The notes: generated from the sequence alone by a model not told the origin. Counted from the stretch's first letter, positions 52,742 through 61,858 are shown. The stretch is DNA of 64,000 bases from DASTFP01 sp963816855 (GCA_963816855.1 CAWFMA010000016.1:124001-188000), one strand, 5' to 3'. A program made the numbers and translations.

Positions 52742-54118
52742 TCAAGCCAGCTCGATGGCTTGATTCAAAACGTCGAGCATGAACTCCGCATCCGGTCGCC
52801 CAATGCACATCGGCGGCGCGATGCGAATCGTTTGCCCCCAAAAACCGCCTTTGCCGAGCAGGAGCCCGTTCTCGCGAGCATGGTCGAGCACTCGAGCACA
52901 TTCTTCCCTCGCCGGTTCTTTCGTGGCGCGGTCCCTAACCAATTCGATTCCCAGCAACAGGCCCTTTCCGCGGACATCGCCGATCAGCGCGTGCTTCAGT
53001 TTGAGTTTCTCAAGCCCGGAGAGGAGATAGTCTCCGATCCGCAGCGCGTTTTCCTGAAGGTTTTCCTTTTCAATGACTTCCAAAACAGCCTTTCCTGCTG
53101 CGGCGGCCACGGGATTGCCCCCGAACGTGTTGAAGTGAATTCGCTCGGCCAGCACGTTTGCGATTTCCCTCGTGGTGGCCACCGCGGCAAGCGGAACTCC
53201 GTTCCCGATACCCTTTGCCATGGTCACAATATCGGGAGTGACGCTCTGTGTCTGAAAGCCCCAAAAGTGACTTCCCACCCGGCCAAAGCCGGTCTGGACT
53301 TCGTCGGCGATACACAGACCACCCGCAGCCCGAATAAGGCGATAAACCTCACCAAGATAGCCGTCAGGGAACACCACACATCCGCCGACACCCTGGATCG
53401 ATTCCGCGATAAATCCGGCTATCCGGCCTGGCGAGGCAAAGTCAACAAGCTCGCGGACGTCCATTGCAAACTTTTTCCCCGCTTCCTTGTCGTCGCACCC
53501 ATACCGACCGCGGTAGGGGTCTGGCGTTACAGCATGGTGCACGCCAAAACTATGAGGGACGTTGAACTTCCAGGTGCTGTGGCCGGTCACCGACAAGCCG
53601 GCGGCATTCCCCCCATGATATGCGTTGCGCAAAGCGATGATGTCGAAATTCCCCGTATAGGCCCGGGCCATGAGCAGAGCGAGGTCGGTGGCTTCGGATC
53701 CGGAATTGAGAAAGTAGAAAACCTTCAGATCGCCCGGCATCTTCGAGGCGAGAATCCGCGCGTACTCGCTGACGTTGGGGTGCAAATAGATCGTCGTCGA
53801 GTGCTGAAGAGTTTCGTTTTGACGCCGCACCGCCTCAATCACGTGCGGATGGCAATGCCCGACACTGACCGTCACGATGCCGCCGAGGCCATCGAGATAC
53901 CGCCTGCCCGCTTCGTCCCAAACGTATTGCATGCGCCCTTCGACGAGCATTAACGGCTTCTTGTAGTAGAGGAAAATTCCGGGATTGAGAAATTGCCTGC
54001 GAACGGCCAAGACCTCTTCTGCGGGCGGTCCCTCGTAGGCGCTGGGCTGAAAGCCGCAGGCGGGCATCGAAATCTCGCGCGCCGCTCCGACTTTGTCTGG
54101 CAGCCCTTCGCCGCTCAT
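52742..54118 (-). CDS. class-III aminotransferase, AGXT2-like
   Basis: PLP-dependent aminotransferase of 458 residues. Seen: GRRYLDGLGGIVTVSVGHCHPHVI, FYFLNSGSEATDLALLMAR, AYHGGNAAGLSVTGH, ADEVQTGFGRVGSHFWGFQ and the PLP lysine in VTMAKGIGNGVPLAAV. Closest in feel to alanine-glyoxylate aminotransferase 2 and aspartate aminotransferase-family proteins; substrate uncertain. The ATG at 54118 is used because longer starts run into accA. It lies 52 bases after accA, possibly one transcript. Confidence 0.88.
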   Translation of the reverse strand: MSGEGLPDKVGAAREISMPACGFQPSAYEGPPAEEVLAVRRQFLNPGIFLYYKKPLMLVEGRMQYVWDEAGRRYLDGLGGIVTVSVGHCHPHVIEAVRRQNETLQHSTTIYLHPNVSEYARILASKMPGDLKVFYFLNSGSEATDLALLMARAYTGNFDIIALRNAYHGGNAAGLSVTGHSTWKFNVPHSFGVHHAVTPDPYRGRYGCDDKEAGKKFAMDVRELVDFASPGRIAGFIAESIQGVGGCVVFPDGYLGEVYRLIRAAGGLCIADEVQTGFGRVGSHFWGFQTQSVTPDIVTMAKGIGNGVPLAAVATTREIANVLAERIHFNTFGGNPVAAAAGKAVLEVIEKENLQENALRIGDYLLSGLEKLKLKHALIGDVRGKGLLLGIELVRDRATKEPAREECARVLDHARENGLLLGKGGFWGQTIRIAPPMCIGRPDAEFMLDVLNQAIELA

Positions 54119-54170
54119 CTGATTCACGAAATGTCCCAACCGGGAACAGCCGTCCGGAAAAGGCGAGGCG

Positions 54171-55127
54171 TCATTCCTGGAACTTGCCCATTTTCCGGAA
54201 TTTTTCATACCGCCGGTGGAGGAGTTTATCCGGCGAGACCTTTTCAAGTTCCTTCAGAGCTTTGACAATCGCCCCTTTCACGTTGTTGGAGGTCTGGATC
54301 GGGTCGTGATGGGCCCCTCCCAGCGGTTCGGGGATAACGCCGTCAATAACCTCCAACTGAAGGAGGTCAGCAGCGTTTAGCTTAAGCGCCTCGGCCGCCT
54401 CGGGGGCGTGCTTGCGGTGCTTCCAAAGAATCGCGGCACAACCTTCGGGACTGATCACGGAGTAGTAGGCATTTTCAAGCATGAGCACCCGATCCGCGAC
54501 ACCGATCCCGAGCGCCCCGCCGGATCCGCCTTCTCCAATGACCACAGCAACAGTGGCCGTGCGCAGGATCATCATCTCGCGGAGATTCACGGCGATCGAT
54601 TCGGCGATGTGGCGCTCCTCGGCGCCGACGCCCGGATAAGCGCCGGGAGTATCGATCAGCGTCACCACAGGGAGTTTGAATTTTTCTCCCAAACGCATGA
54701 TACGAAGCGCTTTGCGGTATCCTTCCGGATGCGGGCTTCCAAAATTGCGCCGGAGGTTCTCCTTGACGTCCCGACCCTTCTGTTGACCGATAACCACACA
54801 CTTGATCCCCTCGATTGTAGCGAGTCCAGCCGGCATCGAGGCGTCGTCGCCAAAGAGCCTGTCTCCCTTTAATTCAACAAAATCTGTAAAAGCCTGCTCG
54901 ATGTAGTCCAAGAAAAACGGCCTGGCGATATGGCGGGCGATTTGCACCCGCTGCCACGCGGTGAGATTTGCGTAGGTCTCCCTCTTGGTCGCCTCGATCT
55001 TTTCCTGCATCGCGCTCACCTCGGGATCGAGATCGATGTCCTTGCCGTGAACATGGCGTTTGAGTTCATCAAGCTTCTGCTCGAGTTCCACGATGGGCTT
55101 CTCAAAATCAAGGATCTGTGCGTTCAT
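54171..55127 (-). CDS. accA: acetyl-CoA carboxylase carboxyltransferase subunit alpha
   Basis: Half of the carboxyltransferase that makes malonyl-CoA for fatty acid synthesis; 318 residues. Seen: an N-terminal helical region, ARPFFLDYIEQAFTDFVELKGDRLFGDD, GQQKGRDVKENLRRNFGSPHPEGYRKALR, PVVTLIDTPGAYPGVGAEERH and GEGGSGGALGIGVADRVLMLENAYYSVISPEGCAAILW. accD is not in the window. Confidence 0.97.
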   Translation of the reverse strand: MNAQILDFEKPIVELEQKLDELKRHVHGKDIDLDPEVSAMQEKIEATKRETYANLTAWQRVQIARHIARPFFLDYIEQAFTDFVELKGDRLFGDDASMPAGLATIEGIKCVVIGQQKGRDVKENLRRNFGSPHPEGYRKALRIMRLGEKFKLPVVTLIDTPGAYPGVGAEERHIAESIAVNLREMMILRTATVAVVIGEGGSGGALGIGVADRVLMLENAYYSVISPEGCAAILWKHRKHAPEAAEALKLNAADLLQLEVIDGVIPEPLGGAHHDPIQTSNNVKGAIVKALKELEKVSPDKLLHRRYEKFRKMGKFQE

Positions 55128-55139
55128 GGAAAATGCGAA

Positions 55140-55961
55140 TTACTGAATGGTGACTGGAGTTCCACGGGAAACTAGCAGAAAAATCTCCGCAAAGTCCGCA
55201 TCCGACAGAACGATTCCTCCTGGCGGCGTGCCTCCCTCCGGAAGCGCCCTTATCGCCAGGCCGGACGATCCGATGATGATCGAGCGTTCGCTATCGGGAT
55301 AATTCTTGTCCCCGAACGTCACCCGCTTGGAATCCCGAAGCGCGACCTTGTCTGCAACCTTTGTTTGCAGAGCTGCCGAACCTCCCGGCGTCTTCAAGCT
55401 GATCGCGCGGTATTCTTTGAAAAATTGGCCTTTGTTAAAGAGGGTTACCGTATGACCCTTGCGATCGACGACCATGCTCATATCAAACTGCGGGATGACC
55501 AGCTGTTGACCGATCTTAAGGTTGATCGTTTGCAGGTTGTTGACGCGAAAAATGATTTCCGCGTTGCTCTTAAGTTTGGAAGCGATCTTGACGAGCGAAT
55601 CGCCTTTGCCGACCGAATAGATCGTTTTCTCGGGCGATTTCGAGGTTGACAAGAGCTGGCTTGCATTAATACCGCCGAGCGCGGCCTTCGCCTCGGCAAT
55701 CTTCGACGACTCGGGATAGTTGCGAATAAAGTCCATCCATGCGCCTCTGGCGCCATCGGTATCTCCGGTTCGTTGCAGATCCGCGGCCTTCTGAAAAGCT
55801 GGAGCCGTGTAGTCGGGCGGAGCGGCTTGCGCCTGGGACGACGCCCGGTCCTCCATGTCCAGGTGTCTCGGTTTCCAGTAGAGTTCGTAAGCGAAAAAGG
55901 CGGATCCTCCGAGAATCAGGCCCACTAGCACAAGAATCACGAGCGTTCGAAAGATGCTCAT
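55140..55961 (-). CDS. LysM plus L,D-transpeptidase-like protein without catalytic Cys
   Basis: 273 residues: membrane anchor (about 5-26), a TPR-like spacer (about 45-95), a LysM peptidoglycan-binding domain (about 108-150, YSVGKGDSLVKIASKLKSNAEI) and a YkuD-like C-terminal domain (about 155-273). At the active site, intact enzymes have SHGC(I/L)RL; here the aligned end reads PPGGIVLSDADFAEIF, so His and Cys are both gone (Gly at about 249). It keeps the closing RGTPVTI. It is thus probably a cell-wall-binding pseudoenzyme. It sits 12 bases upstream of accA on the same strand. Confidence 0.82.
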   Translation of the reverse strand: MSIFRTLVILVLVGLILGGSAFFAYELYWKPRHLDMEDRASSQAQAAPPDYTAPAFQKAADLQRTGDTDGARGAWMDFIRNYPESSKIAEAKAALGGINASQLLSTSKSPEKTIYSVGKGDSLVKIASKLKSNAEIIFRVNNLQTINLKIGQQLVIPQFDMSMVVDRKGHTVTLFNKGQFFKEYRAISLKTPGGSAALQTKVADKVALRDSKRVTFGDKNYPDSERSIIIGSSGLAIRALPEGGTPPGGIVLSDADFAEIFLLVSRGTPVTIQ

Positions 55962-56031
55962 ATCTAGCCGAACTCGTACTGTGGACCCTTCGGAGCGGCC
56001 CAGCCGAAGCTTGAAGACGGCGAAATCGAGG

Positions 56032-56586
56032 TCAGAGCAAGCCGCGCCGTTTCCATTCGTCGAGGTTCTCACCCGACGAGCGCTGAATCAAATCCATGGT
56101 GAATTTCAGCAGGCAAACCTCCCAAGCTTCATCGACGCCGGCGATCAGCGCCGCCGTGGGATCGCTGTCGCTATCCAGATTCTCCTTCAAATTTCCAAGA
56201 ACGGTCTCCATCGAGTCTCGGATGATGTTTTGTTCCAGATCGGATTTGCGAAGCTGAAAACCGTAACGCAAAATTCGGAACGAACCAGCGTGTTGTTCGA
56301 CCCAATCCGCGTAATCGCGCGCCAGGCCGCCGAAGCCGTCCAGCAAGAGCTTGCTGAAATGATGGGGGGACATGATCCGAGGACGTTCCGCGTCAATGCG
56401 CCCGCCGCGGACCCGGACGGCATTCACCTCGTCCATGAGCTCGCTGACCAAAAGGAACCGAAAACTTGTTGAACCGAAGGTTTCGATCGTGCGCTGGGGT
56501 TGCACCACGACTCGGGTGTTCTCCATGGCGTAATGGAAGTCGTGCTCTCGGATCATTTTGAGATAATACGGGCCCTCGTGTTCCAC
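56032..56586 (-). CDS. conserved protein of unknown function
   Basis: 184 residues, no signal or membrane segment, mixed alpha/beta composition (start MEHEGPYYLKMIREHDFHYA, then RTIETFGSTSFRFLLVSELMDEVNAVRVR). It is not a family I recognise. It is 70 bases upstream of the LysM gene on the same strand and divergent from an intact L,D-transpeptidase gene. Codon pattern and length support a real gene. Confidence 0.65.
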   Translation of the reverse strand: MEHEGPYYLKMIREHDFHYAMENTRVVVQPQRTIETFGSTSFRFLLVSELMDEVNAVRVRGGRIDAERPRIMSPHHFSKLLLDGFGGLARDYADWVEQHAGSFRILRYGFQLRKSDLEQNIIRDSMETVLGNLKENLDSDSDPTAALIAGVDEAWEVCLLKFTMDLIQRSSGENLDEWKRRGLL

Positions 56587-56605
56587 GCAATAGAAGTCTC
56601 AGGAT

Positions 56606-56634
56606 TTGACAAGGGCAGGTTTCTGCTTTTTAGC
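56606..56634 (+). promoter_or_regulatory. promoter-like sequence for the L,D-transpeptidase lipoprotein
   Basis: TTGACA (56606-56611), 17-base spacer, TTTAGC (56629-56634). The predicted start falls about 2 bases before the ATG at 56643, so the message would be nearly leaderless. The -35 box is perfect, the -10 weak (3 of 6). Confidence 0.45.
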
Positions 56635-56642
56635 TCCCCCTG

Positions 56643-57299
56643 ATGAGGCCCCACTTTGCACTCTTTTTTCCCGTTCTCCTTTGCGCCGGCTGTCAGACGG
56701 TGCCGCTACACACCCGATACGATCCGATTGGCTATAAGCCGAAAAACGCCGGCAACGTCGTCATAAAGGTCTCGCTGCAAGACCGCATGGTATACGTGAT
56801 GGAAGGAAGCAAGCCGCTGCTGGTCACGGCCACGGCCATTGGCTTGCCAAGCAAGCCGACTCCGAAAGGCCATTTTCGAGTGACCAACAAAATCCCCAAC
56901 AAGCGGTCCGGGAGCTACGGCTTCTGGGTCAAGGGGAATGTCGTCGTCGCGGGAACGAGCTCAAAGGCTCCCGGAGCCGGCTACCGCTACGTGGGCTATC
57001 CCATGCAGTATTGGGTCGAATTCCTGCCGGCGTATGGATTTCACGTGGGCTCCGTGTGGCCGGTCCCGCGCACGCATGGTTGCCTGCGCCTGCATCAAAA
57101 CGCCGCGCGCGAATTTTTCCAGCTCGCCCGGATTGGCACGCCGGTCTATATTGCGCAAACCCAACCCGAGGACGCCACCCTTGGCCAGAACCCTCCCCGG
57201 CCGCATGACTACAACGATCCCGATCCACCCAAAAGCTTGCTGATCTCCCCGCAGGCCTTTAAAGACGACCCCTCCCAATACTTGAGGGAGCAACCCTGA
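56643..57299 (+). CDS. L,D-transpeptidase lipoprotein (YkuD domain)
   Basis: 218 residues, probably anchored to a membrane by a lipobox (LCAGC, Cys17). The YkuD domain (about 38-172) includes VVIKVSLQDRMVYVMEG, the His134 of YGFHVGSVWP and the active-site THGCLRLHQ with Cys147. It would form or attach to 3-3 peptidoglycan cross-links in the periplasm. A long Pro-rich C-terminal tail follows. A related protein without the catalytic Cys is encoded nearby on the other strand (55140-55961). Confidence 0.9.
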   Translation: MRPHFALFFPVLLCAGCQTVPLHTRYDPIGYKPKNAGNVVIKVSLQDRMVYVMEGSKPLLVTATAIGLPSKPTPKGHFRVTNKIPNKRSGSYGFWVKGNVVVAGTSSKAPGAGYRYVGYPMQYWVEFLPAYGFHVGSVWPVPRTHGCLRLHQNAAREFFQLARIGTPVYIAQTQPEDATLGQNPPRPHDYNDPDPPKSLLISPQAFKDDPSQYLREQP

Positions 57300-57355
57300 G
57301 CGCTCAAATCACCTCCTCCGTCAAACCCGCGCGAGTCAATCTCCGCACGCCCGAT

Positions 57356-58518
57356 GTGATGTCGCGCGTGCAGACGGAGATCGAAAGCCACTACAAAAGC
57401 GGCCTCGTGGAACGCATTCGCGGCGAGGGAGGGGTCTTCCAGCAGGGTCGAACGATTATTCGATTGGCCAAACAATTCGGATTCTGCTACGGAGTCGAGC
57501 GGGCGATCGACCTCGCCTACGCGGCGCGGAAGGTTTTCCCCGATCGCCGGATTTCCCTCCTGGGAGAGATTATCCATAACCCGGAGGTAAATGCCCAGCT
57601 CGCCTCCATGGGAATTCGCTATCTTGCGGCGCATCCGTCCGACGAGGAAATCGAAGAACTGGATTCCAGCGACGTCGTGATCATTCCAGCCTTCGGCGCG
57701 GAGATCTCCACCGTCGAGTCGATAAAGAGGCGCGCGTGCCAGATTGTCGATACGACGTGCGGCGACGTGATGAGCGTCTGGAAGCGGGTGCGCCAGAACG
57801 CTTCCGAGCAGGTTACCAGCATCATTCATGGGAAATCGGCCCACGAGGAAACAAGAGCGACATCTTCGCGCGCGCTGGGGGCCGACGGCCATGGGCATTA
57901 CCTGGTCGTCCTCAACCTGGAGCAAACCGACCTCGTGTGTGATTACATCCATCACGGAGGAGACAAGGATGCTTTTCTGGCCTCGTTTCAGGCGGCGCGC
58001 ACTCTCCGAATTTCGACCCCGACGTCCATCTCGAGCGCGTTGGCGTCGCAAATCAAACCACCATGCTCAGGAGCGAGACGGAGGAAATCCAGAGTCGAAT
58101 TCGAGCGGCAATTCTCGCCCGCGACGGCCAAACCGCAAACTTTCGTTTCTTCGACACGATTTGCGGAGCGACACAGGAGCGGCAGGATGCGCTGTTCCGG
58201 CTGCTGGATGAGTCACTAGACCTCCTCATTGTGGTTGGCGGCTACAACAGCTCAAACACCACGCATCTAGCGGAAATTGGTGAGAAGAAGCTGTCGACCT
58301 GGTTCATACGAAATTCCGGCTGCCTGGTGTCACAACACGAAATTCGACACTTTGATATTCACCGGAAGGAGGAGATCACGAGCTCGGATTGGCTTCCCTC
58401 GAAACCTCTCCTTTCGGTGGGCATTACCGCGGGTGCCAGCTGCCCCAACAACTTGATCGAAGAGACGATCTGTCGTTTGCTGGAATTGCGAAACGAGGTT
58501 TCTCCGAACAATATCTGA
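57356..58518 (+). pseudogene. ispH: 4-hydroxy-3-methylbut-2-enyl diphosphate reductase, frameshifted
   Basis: Last step of the MEP isoprenoid pathway, a [4Fe-4S] enzyme of the long (about 390-400 residue) class. All three cluster cysteines are encoded: FGFCYGVERAIDLAYAARKV, VDTTCGDVMSVWKRV, and AGASCPNNLIEETI. The first two are in one frame (to about 57990) and the third in another (FDPDVHLERVGVANQTTML onward). The break is in the GC repeat GGCGGCGCGC at 57991-58000; deleting two bases restores AAHSPNFDPD. The conserved N-terminus seems to extend upstream of the GTG at 57356 (ARVNLRTPDVM), perhaps from a CTG at 57296 overlapping the previous stop. An essential gene being broken suggests a base-calling error. 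Confidence 0.85.
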
Positions 58519-58530
58519 GGCCGTTCATTC

Positions 58531-59517
58531 TCACGAGAACCCGGCCAGCAACTGCTCTTTTACCTTGGAAAAGCAAAGGCGCTCCAAGGCAAGCGCGCGG
58601 GCTTTTTCAAACACCTCCGCGTAAAAGCCGTCATCCGTGAGGAGACGTCTGGCCACCTCGAGGGCCGACCCAATCGTCCGATTCGCCCCGCTGAGATCTG
58701 GAAAGACAAGCCTGTCCACCGCTCCGTCCCCTCCGACGCACGGGAGGCCGCAGAGCAAGGCATCTCCGGCCACCTGGCCCGGTACCGCGCTGCGATCGAG
58801 CTGGAAAACGATCCGATGTTGCGCCAGGAGACCGAGATATGCCGCGTAGGGGAGCTTCCCCGGGATGATTCGCATTTCGTCCGAGATCGAACGCAGCAGG
58901 CGGCTCCCGGTCCACCCTTCGGTGTTGACCACGGTCACCGGGTGGCCAAATCTGCTCGCGCAGCTGACAGCCAGAAGGTGATTTCTCGAGGGAATTCCAA
59001 ACTCTCGCGTGCCGATGAAGACACCGCGCCGCTGGCGAATCGGGATGGAAAAATCCCAGGCTGATTCCTCTGTCGGATACGGAGTCGGAATAAACCTTCC
59101 AGAACAACCCGCCGCCTCGTAAAGCGGCAGAAGATCCATCGTGCTGGAAATAAAGCCGTCAGCTTCGCCGCAAATCGTCCGGAACCTTTGGTAGAGGCGA
59201 GGCTGGGCCAGGACCCGCGCAACCTGAGGGAGACCGGATTCTTTCCAAGAAACCAGAACCCGCATTCCGAGACCGCGCAGCGTGCGCGCGGCATGCAGGG
59301 CGTGATCCAAACCATCTTTGCGGAGAAGGATCAACACTTGGCGCACGGCATCGGGCACCTCCCAGCACCGGCGATAAAAGCCTCCGCCGCAGGAAGCGGC
59401 GTAGGCGTGATAGTTGATCGGAGGATGGCCCGGGTCCGAGGGAAGCCCCGCGCCCCGCGAAAAGATCCGCGTCTCGTCACGCCCCTCCGGACTAAGAACT
59501 GCAAATGCGGGTTCCAA
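58531..59517 (-). CDS. glycosyltransferase-like protein, GT-B type
   Basis: About 328 residues, with a C-terminal half resembling GT-B glycosyltransferases: RRGVFIGTREFGIPSRNHLLAV, ISDEMRIIPGKLPYAAYLGLLAQHRIVFQLDRSAVPGQVAGDALLCGLPCVGG and a helix after it. No clear nucleotide-sugar specificity. The frame is open to 59643, overlapping mazG by 125 bases; a TTG at 59517 directly after the mazG stop gives a more plausible start. Converges on ispH. Last gene of a four-gene minus-strand run. Confidence 0.6.
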   Translation of the reverse strand: MEPAFAVLSPEGRDETRIFSRGAGLPSDPGHPPINYHAYAASCGGGFYRRCWEVPDAVRQVLILLRKDGLDHALHAARTLRGLGMRVLVSWKESGLPQVARVLAQPRLYQRFRTICGEADGFISSTMDLLPLYEAAGCSGRFIPTPYPTEESAWDFSIPIRQRRGVFIGTREFGIPSRNHLLAVSCASRFGHPVTVVNTEGWTGSRLLRSISDEMRIIPGKLPYAAYLGLLAQHRIVFQLDRSAVPGQVAGDALLCGLPCVGGDGAVDRLVFPDLSGANRTIGSALEVARRLLTDDGFYAEVFEKARALALERLCFSKVKEQLLAGFS

Positions 59518-59518
59518 A

Positions 59519-60307
59519 TCAGCGAGCCGACGAGGTTGCAGCCTTGTGCTTGTCCCATAGAGCGTCCATTTCGATCGGCAAAGTCTGCTCGATTCTTCCT
59601 CCGCCGGCCGCGATTTCCTTCTCCATCGCCCGGAAGCGCCCAATAAACTTGCGCGTGGCGCCCGTCAGCGCCGTCTCCGCGTCAACGCCGAGCTTGCGCG
59701 CAAGATTCACCGCAGTGAACAGGAGGTCCCCCAATTCTTCCTCGATCTCGTTTCTGACCCCCCGCGAGACCGCTTCGCGCAATTCCGCCACTTCTTCCGC
59801 CAGCTTGTCGAAGACGGGCGAAGAATCGTTCCAATCGAAACCGACTCCCGCGGCTCTTCGCTGCGCATGCTGCGCCCGAAGAAGCGCTGGAAACGACACG
59901 GGCAAATCATCCATCGCCGAGAGAGGTCGCGGCTTTTCGAGACGCTTGAGCTGCTCCCACTGCCGAAGCACTTCAGGGCTTCCCTTGGCGACCGCTTCTC
60001 CGAAAACGTGCGGATGACGGCGGACAAGCTTTTCGCAAATTCCCCTGACGACATCGTCGAACTGGAAGGCCTTTCGTTCGCCTGCCATTTGCGCGTGCAT
60101 GACCACGTGAAGCAACAGATCGCCAAGCTCTTCCCGCAAATTGGCATCTTGCGCCAGGTCGATCGCCTCAACAGCTTCAAAGCACTCCTCGATGAGCGCC
60201 GCGCGCAAACTCTCGTGAGTCTGCTCGCGATCCCAGGAACAGCCCCCGGGCGAACGAAGCCGGGTGACAATTTCCCTCAGCCGGGAGATGTCACCCGCAT
60301 CACACAC
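59519..60307 (-). CDS. mazG: nucleoside triphosphate pyrophosphohydrolase MazG
   Basis: House-cleaning NTP pyrophosphohydrolase; 262 residues with two MazG domains. Seen: LRSPGGCSWDREQTHESLRAALIEECFEAVEAID, LREELGDLLLHVVMHAQMA (the metal-binding ExxD pattern), then a second EIEEELGDLLFTAVNLARKLGVD with matching acidic residues. It overlaps the upstream DUF2270 gene by 8 bases. Confidence 0.95.
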   Translation of the reverse strand: MCDAGDISRLREIVTRLRSPGGCSWDREQTHESLRAALIEECFEAVEAIDLAQDANLREELGDLLLHVVMHAQMAGERKAFQFDDVVRGICEKLVRRHPHVFGEAVAKGSPEVLRQWEQLKRLEKPRPLSAMDDLPVSFPALLRAQHAQRRAAGVGFDWNDSSPVFDKLAEEVAELREAVSRGVRNEIEEELGDLLFTAVNLARKLGVDAETALTGATRKFIGRFRAMEKEIAAGGGRIEQTLPIEMDALWDKHKAATSSAR

Positions 60308-61022
60308 GCCACAGCGAACTTCTGGTTCCGCTGAATTCGCTCACTTCTTCGGAAGAATTTTGCGAGACGTGAAAAATCAGGCCGGCGACAATCAGAATGG
60401 TCCCGAAAAAAATTAGGCAGGCGAACCAGGCGGGCAACGAATGCACGGAAAGCGAATGGTAGAACGCGGGGAAAGAATCAATCGGCTGGCTGGCATGGAC
60501 AAAGATCTTCAAGGTCCACGCCACCAGGATGATTCCAAAAATGAATACGTAGTTGCGCTTCAACCGGCGCCCAACCGCCTCCAGTTTACTGATCTTGAAG
60601 GACGGCAAAATCAAGTCTTCGCACACCAGCCGGCGCCATTCGCCCGCCAGGAGATTCGGGCTCTGCGAAATCATCGGCACCAGAAAGTGGGACTCGAGCA
60701 TTCGCACCCGGCCGCGAAATGCATCGTAGAAACGATAGCGCCGCGCCTCGATCCACAGCAGCATCCAAACGAAGGCGAGATTGAAGAAAAAGACGATATG
60801 CGGGACGGCCGGAAAGGAAAATGCCACGGTGATAATCGAGGTCGTGCTGGTGATCGCCCAAGTCGTGGTGATATCGAGCCGTTGCCGCCAAACCATGATC
60901 CGCGCCAGCTCCCCGCGATAGAAATGAATCATCGCGTTGACATAGCACGCATCCTTCAGGTTGGGCATTGGCATGCCCGAGGTGTCGGTATTCACAGGCC
61001 GGGCTGGCGATTCCGTGGTCAA
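60300..61022 (-). CDS. DUF2270-family membrane protein
   Basis: 240 residues with about four membrane segments and the pattern ACYVNAMIHFYRGELARIMVWRQRLDITTTWAITSTT and RFYDAFRGRVRMLESHF typical of the DUF2270 family, function unknown. The ATG overlaps the rhomboid-like stop (ATGA), and its own end overlaps mazG. The tight packing suggests a coupled unit. Confidence 0.82.
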   Translation of the reverse strand: MTTESPARPVNTDTSGMPMPNLKDACYVNAMIHFYRGELARIMVWRQRLDITTTWAITSTTSIITVAFSFPAVPHIVFFFNLAFVWMLLWIEARRYRFYDAFRGRVRMLESHFLVPMISQSPNLLAGEWRRLVCEDLILPSFKISKLEAVGRRLKRNYVFIFGIILVAWTLKIFVHASQPIDSFPAFYHSLSVHSLPAWFACLIFFGTILIVAGLIFHVSQNSSEEVSEFSGTRSSLWRV

Positions 61023-61858
61023 TCCCGCCGCTCCTTCTCGAGGAGAGCTGCCCTGACTCGCTCAAGCTTTTCGCGCTCGCCGCGAGTGAGGCTTCCGATA
61101 CCCTGCCTGGCGATCTTTTCCAAGATTGGATCGATCGAATCGTACAACTCAACTTCCTTTTCCGGTTCACGACGCGCCTGTTTCTGGCGCCGCTCGGCAC
61201 GCTTGAGTGGAATCGAGGAGACGGCGGGCAAGGCGAACGAACGAACACCTTCGCGCATCATCCACGCCGCCGCTACCCCGCATTCCCACCAGAGGATCGA
61301 AAGACCGATCCATTGCCGATAAGCCAGCATTTGCAGCGTGCTGATTCCCAACAGGGCGATCGCTATCCAGCGCGCCTGGATTCCGAAAAAAATCTCCGCG
61401 CCGGGATAAATCATGGCAAACGCAAGGAAGACCGCGAAGTGCACCGCGTCAGAACCATAATAGCTTGTGCTCTCCACTCCGAGGAAACTCAAAAGCGAAA
61501 GCAAAACCGGGACCGCCAAAACCAGGACGGAGTAAAACCAGGCAAACGCCCGCCGCCCGATAAACTTCTCAACATCACGCCCAAAGAAGGCCAGAAGCAC
61601 AAGCTGGACGAGAGCGAAAATTTCCGGGCGGTTGACGAAAGCGTAGGTCCCAAATTGCCAGACATGGACCTTTCCGATAGCCAGTTGCGGGGAAAAGGCG
61701 AGCACCTGGAAAAACCATTCCGCATTGGAGGCGAGAGCCAGCGCTGTGAAGATCATCATCACCCCGTGCGCAAACGCGATCGCTGTGGATAGATAAACCG
61801 GAACCCTGCCAACCCAAGTCAGCGGCTCGCACTGCTCAAAGTTCCGGTTTGCTATCAT
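61019..61858 (-). CDS. rhomboid-like membrane protein without catalytic Ser
   Basis: 279 residues, about six membrane segments, with rhomboid-like spacing: VWQFGTYAFVNRPEIFALVQLVLLAFFGRDVEKFIG in the first half and WWECGVAAAWMMREGV at the end of the membrane part. Where active rhomboids have GxSGAV(F/C)G this one has YYGSDAVHFAVF, and no paired His is seen. The C-terminal soluble part (about 205-279) ends in a helical DPILEKIARQGIGSLTRGEREKLERV motif common in bacterial rhomboid-like proteins. Probably a non-proteolytic homologue. First gene of the four-gene run. Confidence 0.7.
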   Translation of the reverse strand: MIANRNFEQCEPLTWVGRVPVYLSTAIAFAHGVMMIFTALALASNAEWFFQVLAFSPQLAIGKVHVWQFGTYAFVNRPEIFALVQLVLLAFFGRDVEKFIGRRAFAWFYSVLVLAVPVLLSLLSFLGVESTSYYGSDAVHFAVFLAFAMIYPGAEIFFGIQARWIAIALLGISTLQMLAYRQWIGLSILWWECGVAAAWMMREGVRSFALPAVSSIPLKRAERRQKQARREPEKEVELYDSIDPILEKIARQGIGSLTRGEREKLERVRAALLEKERRD

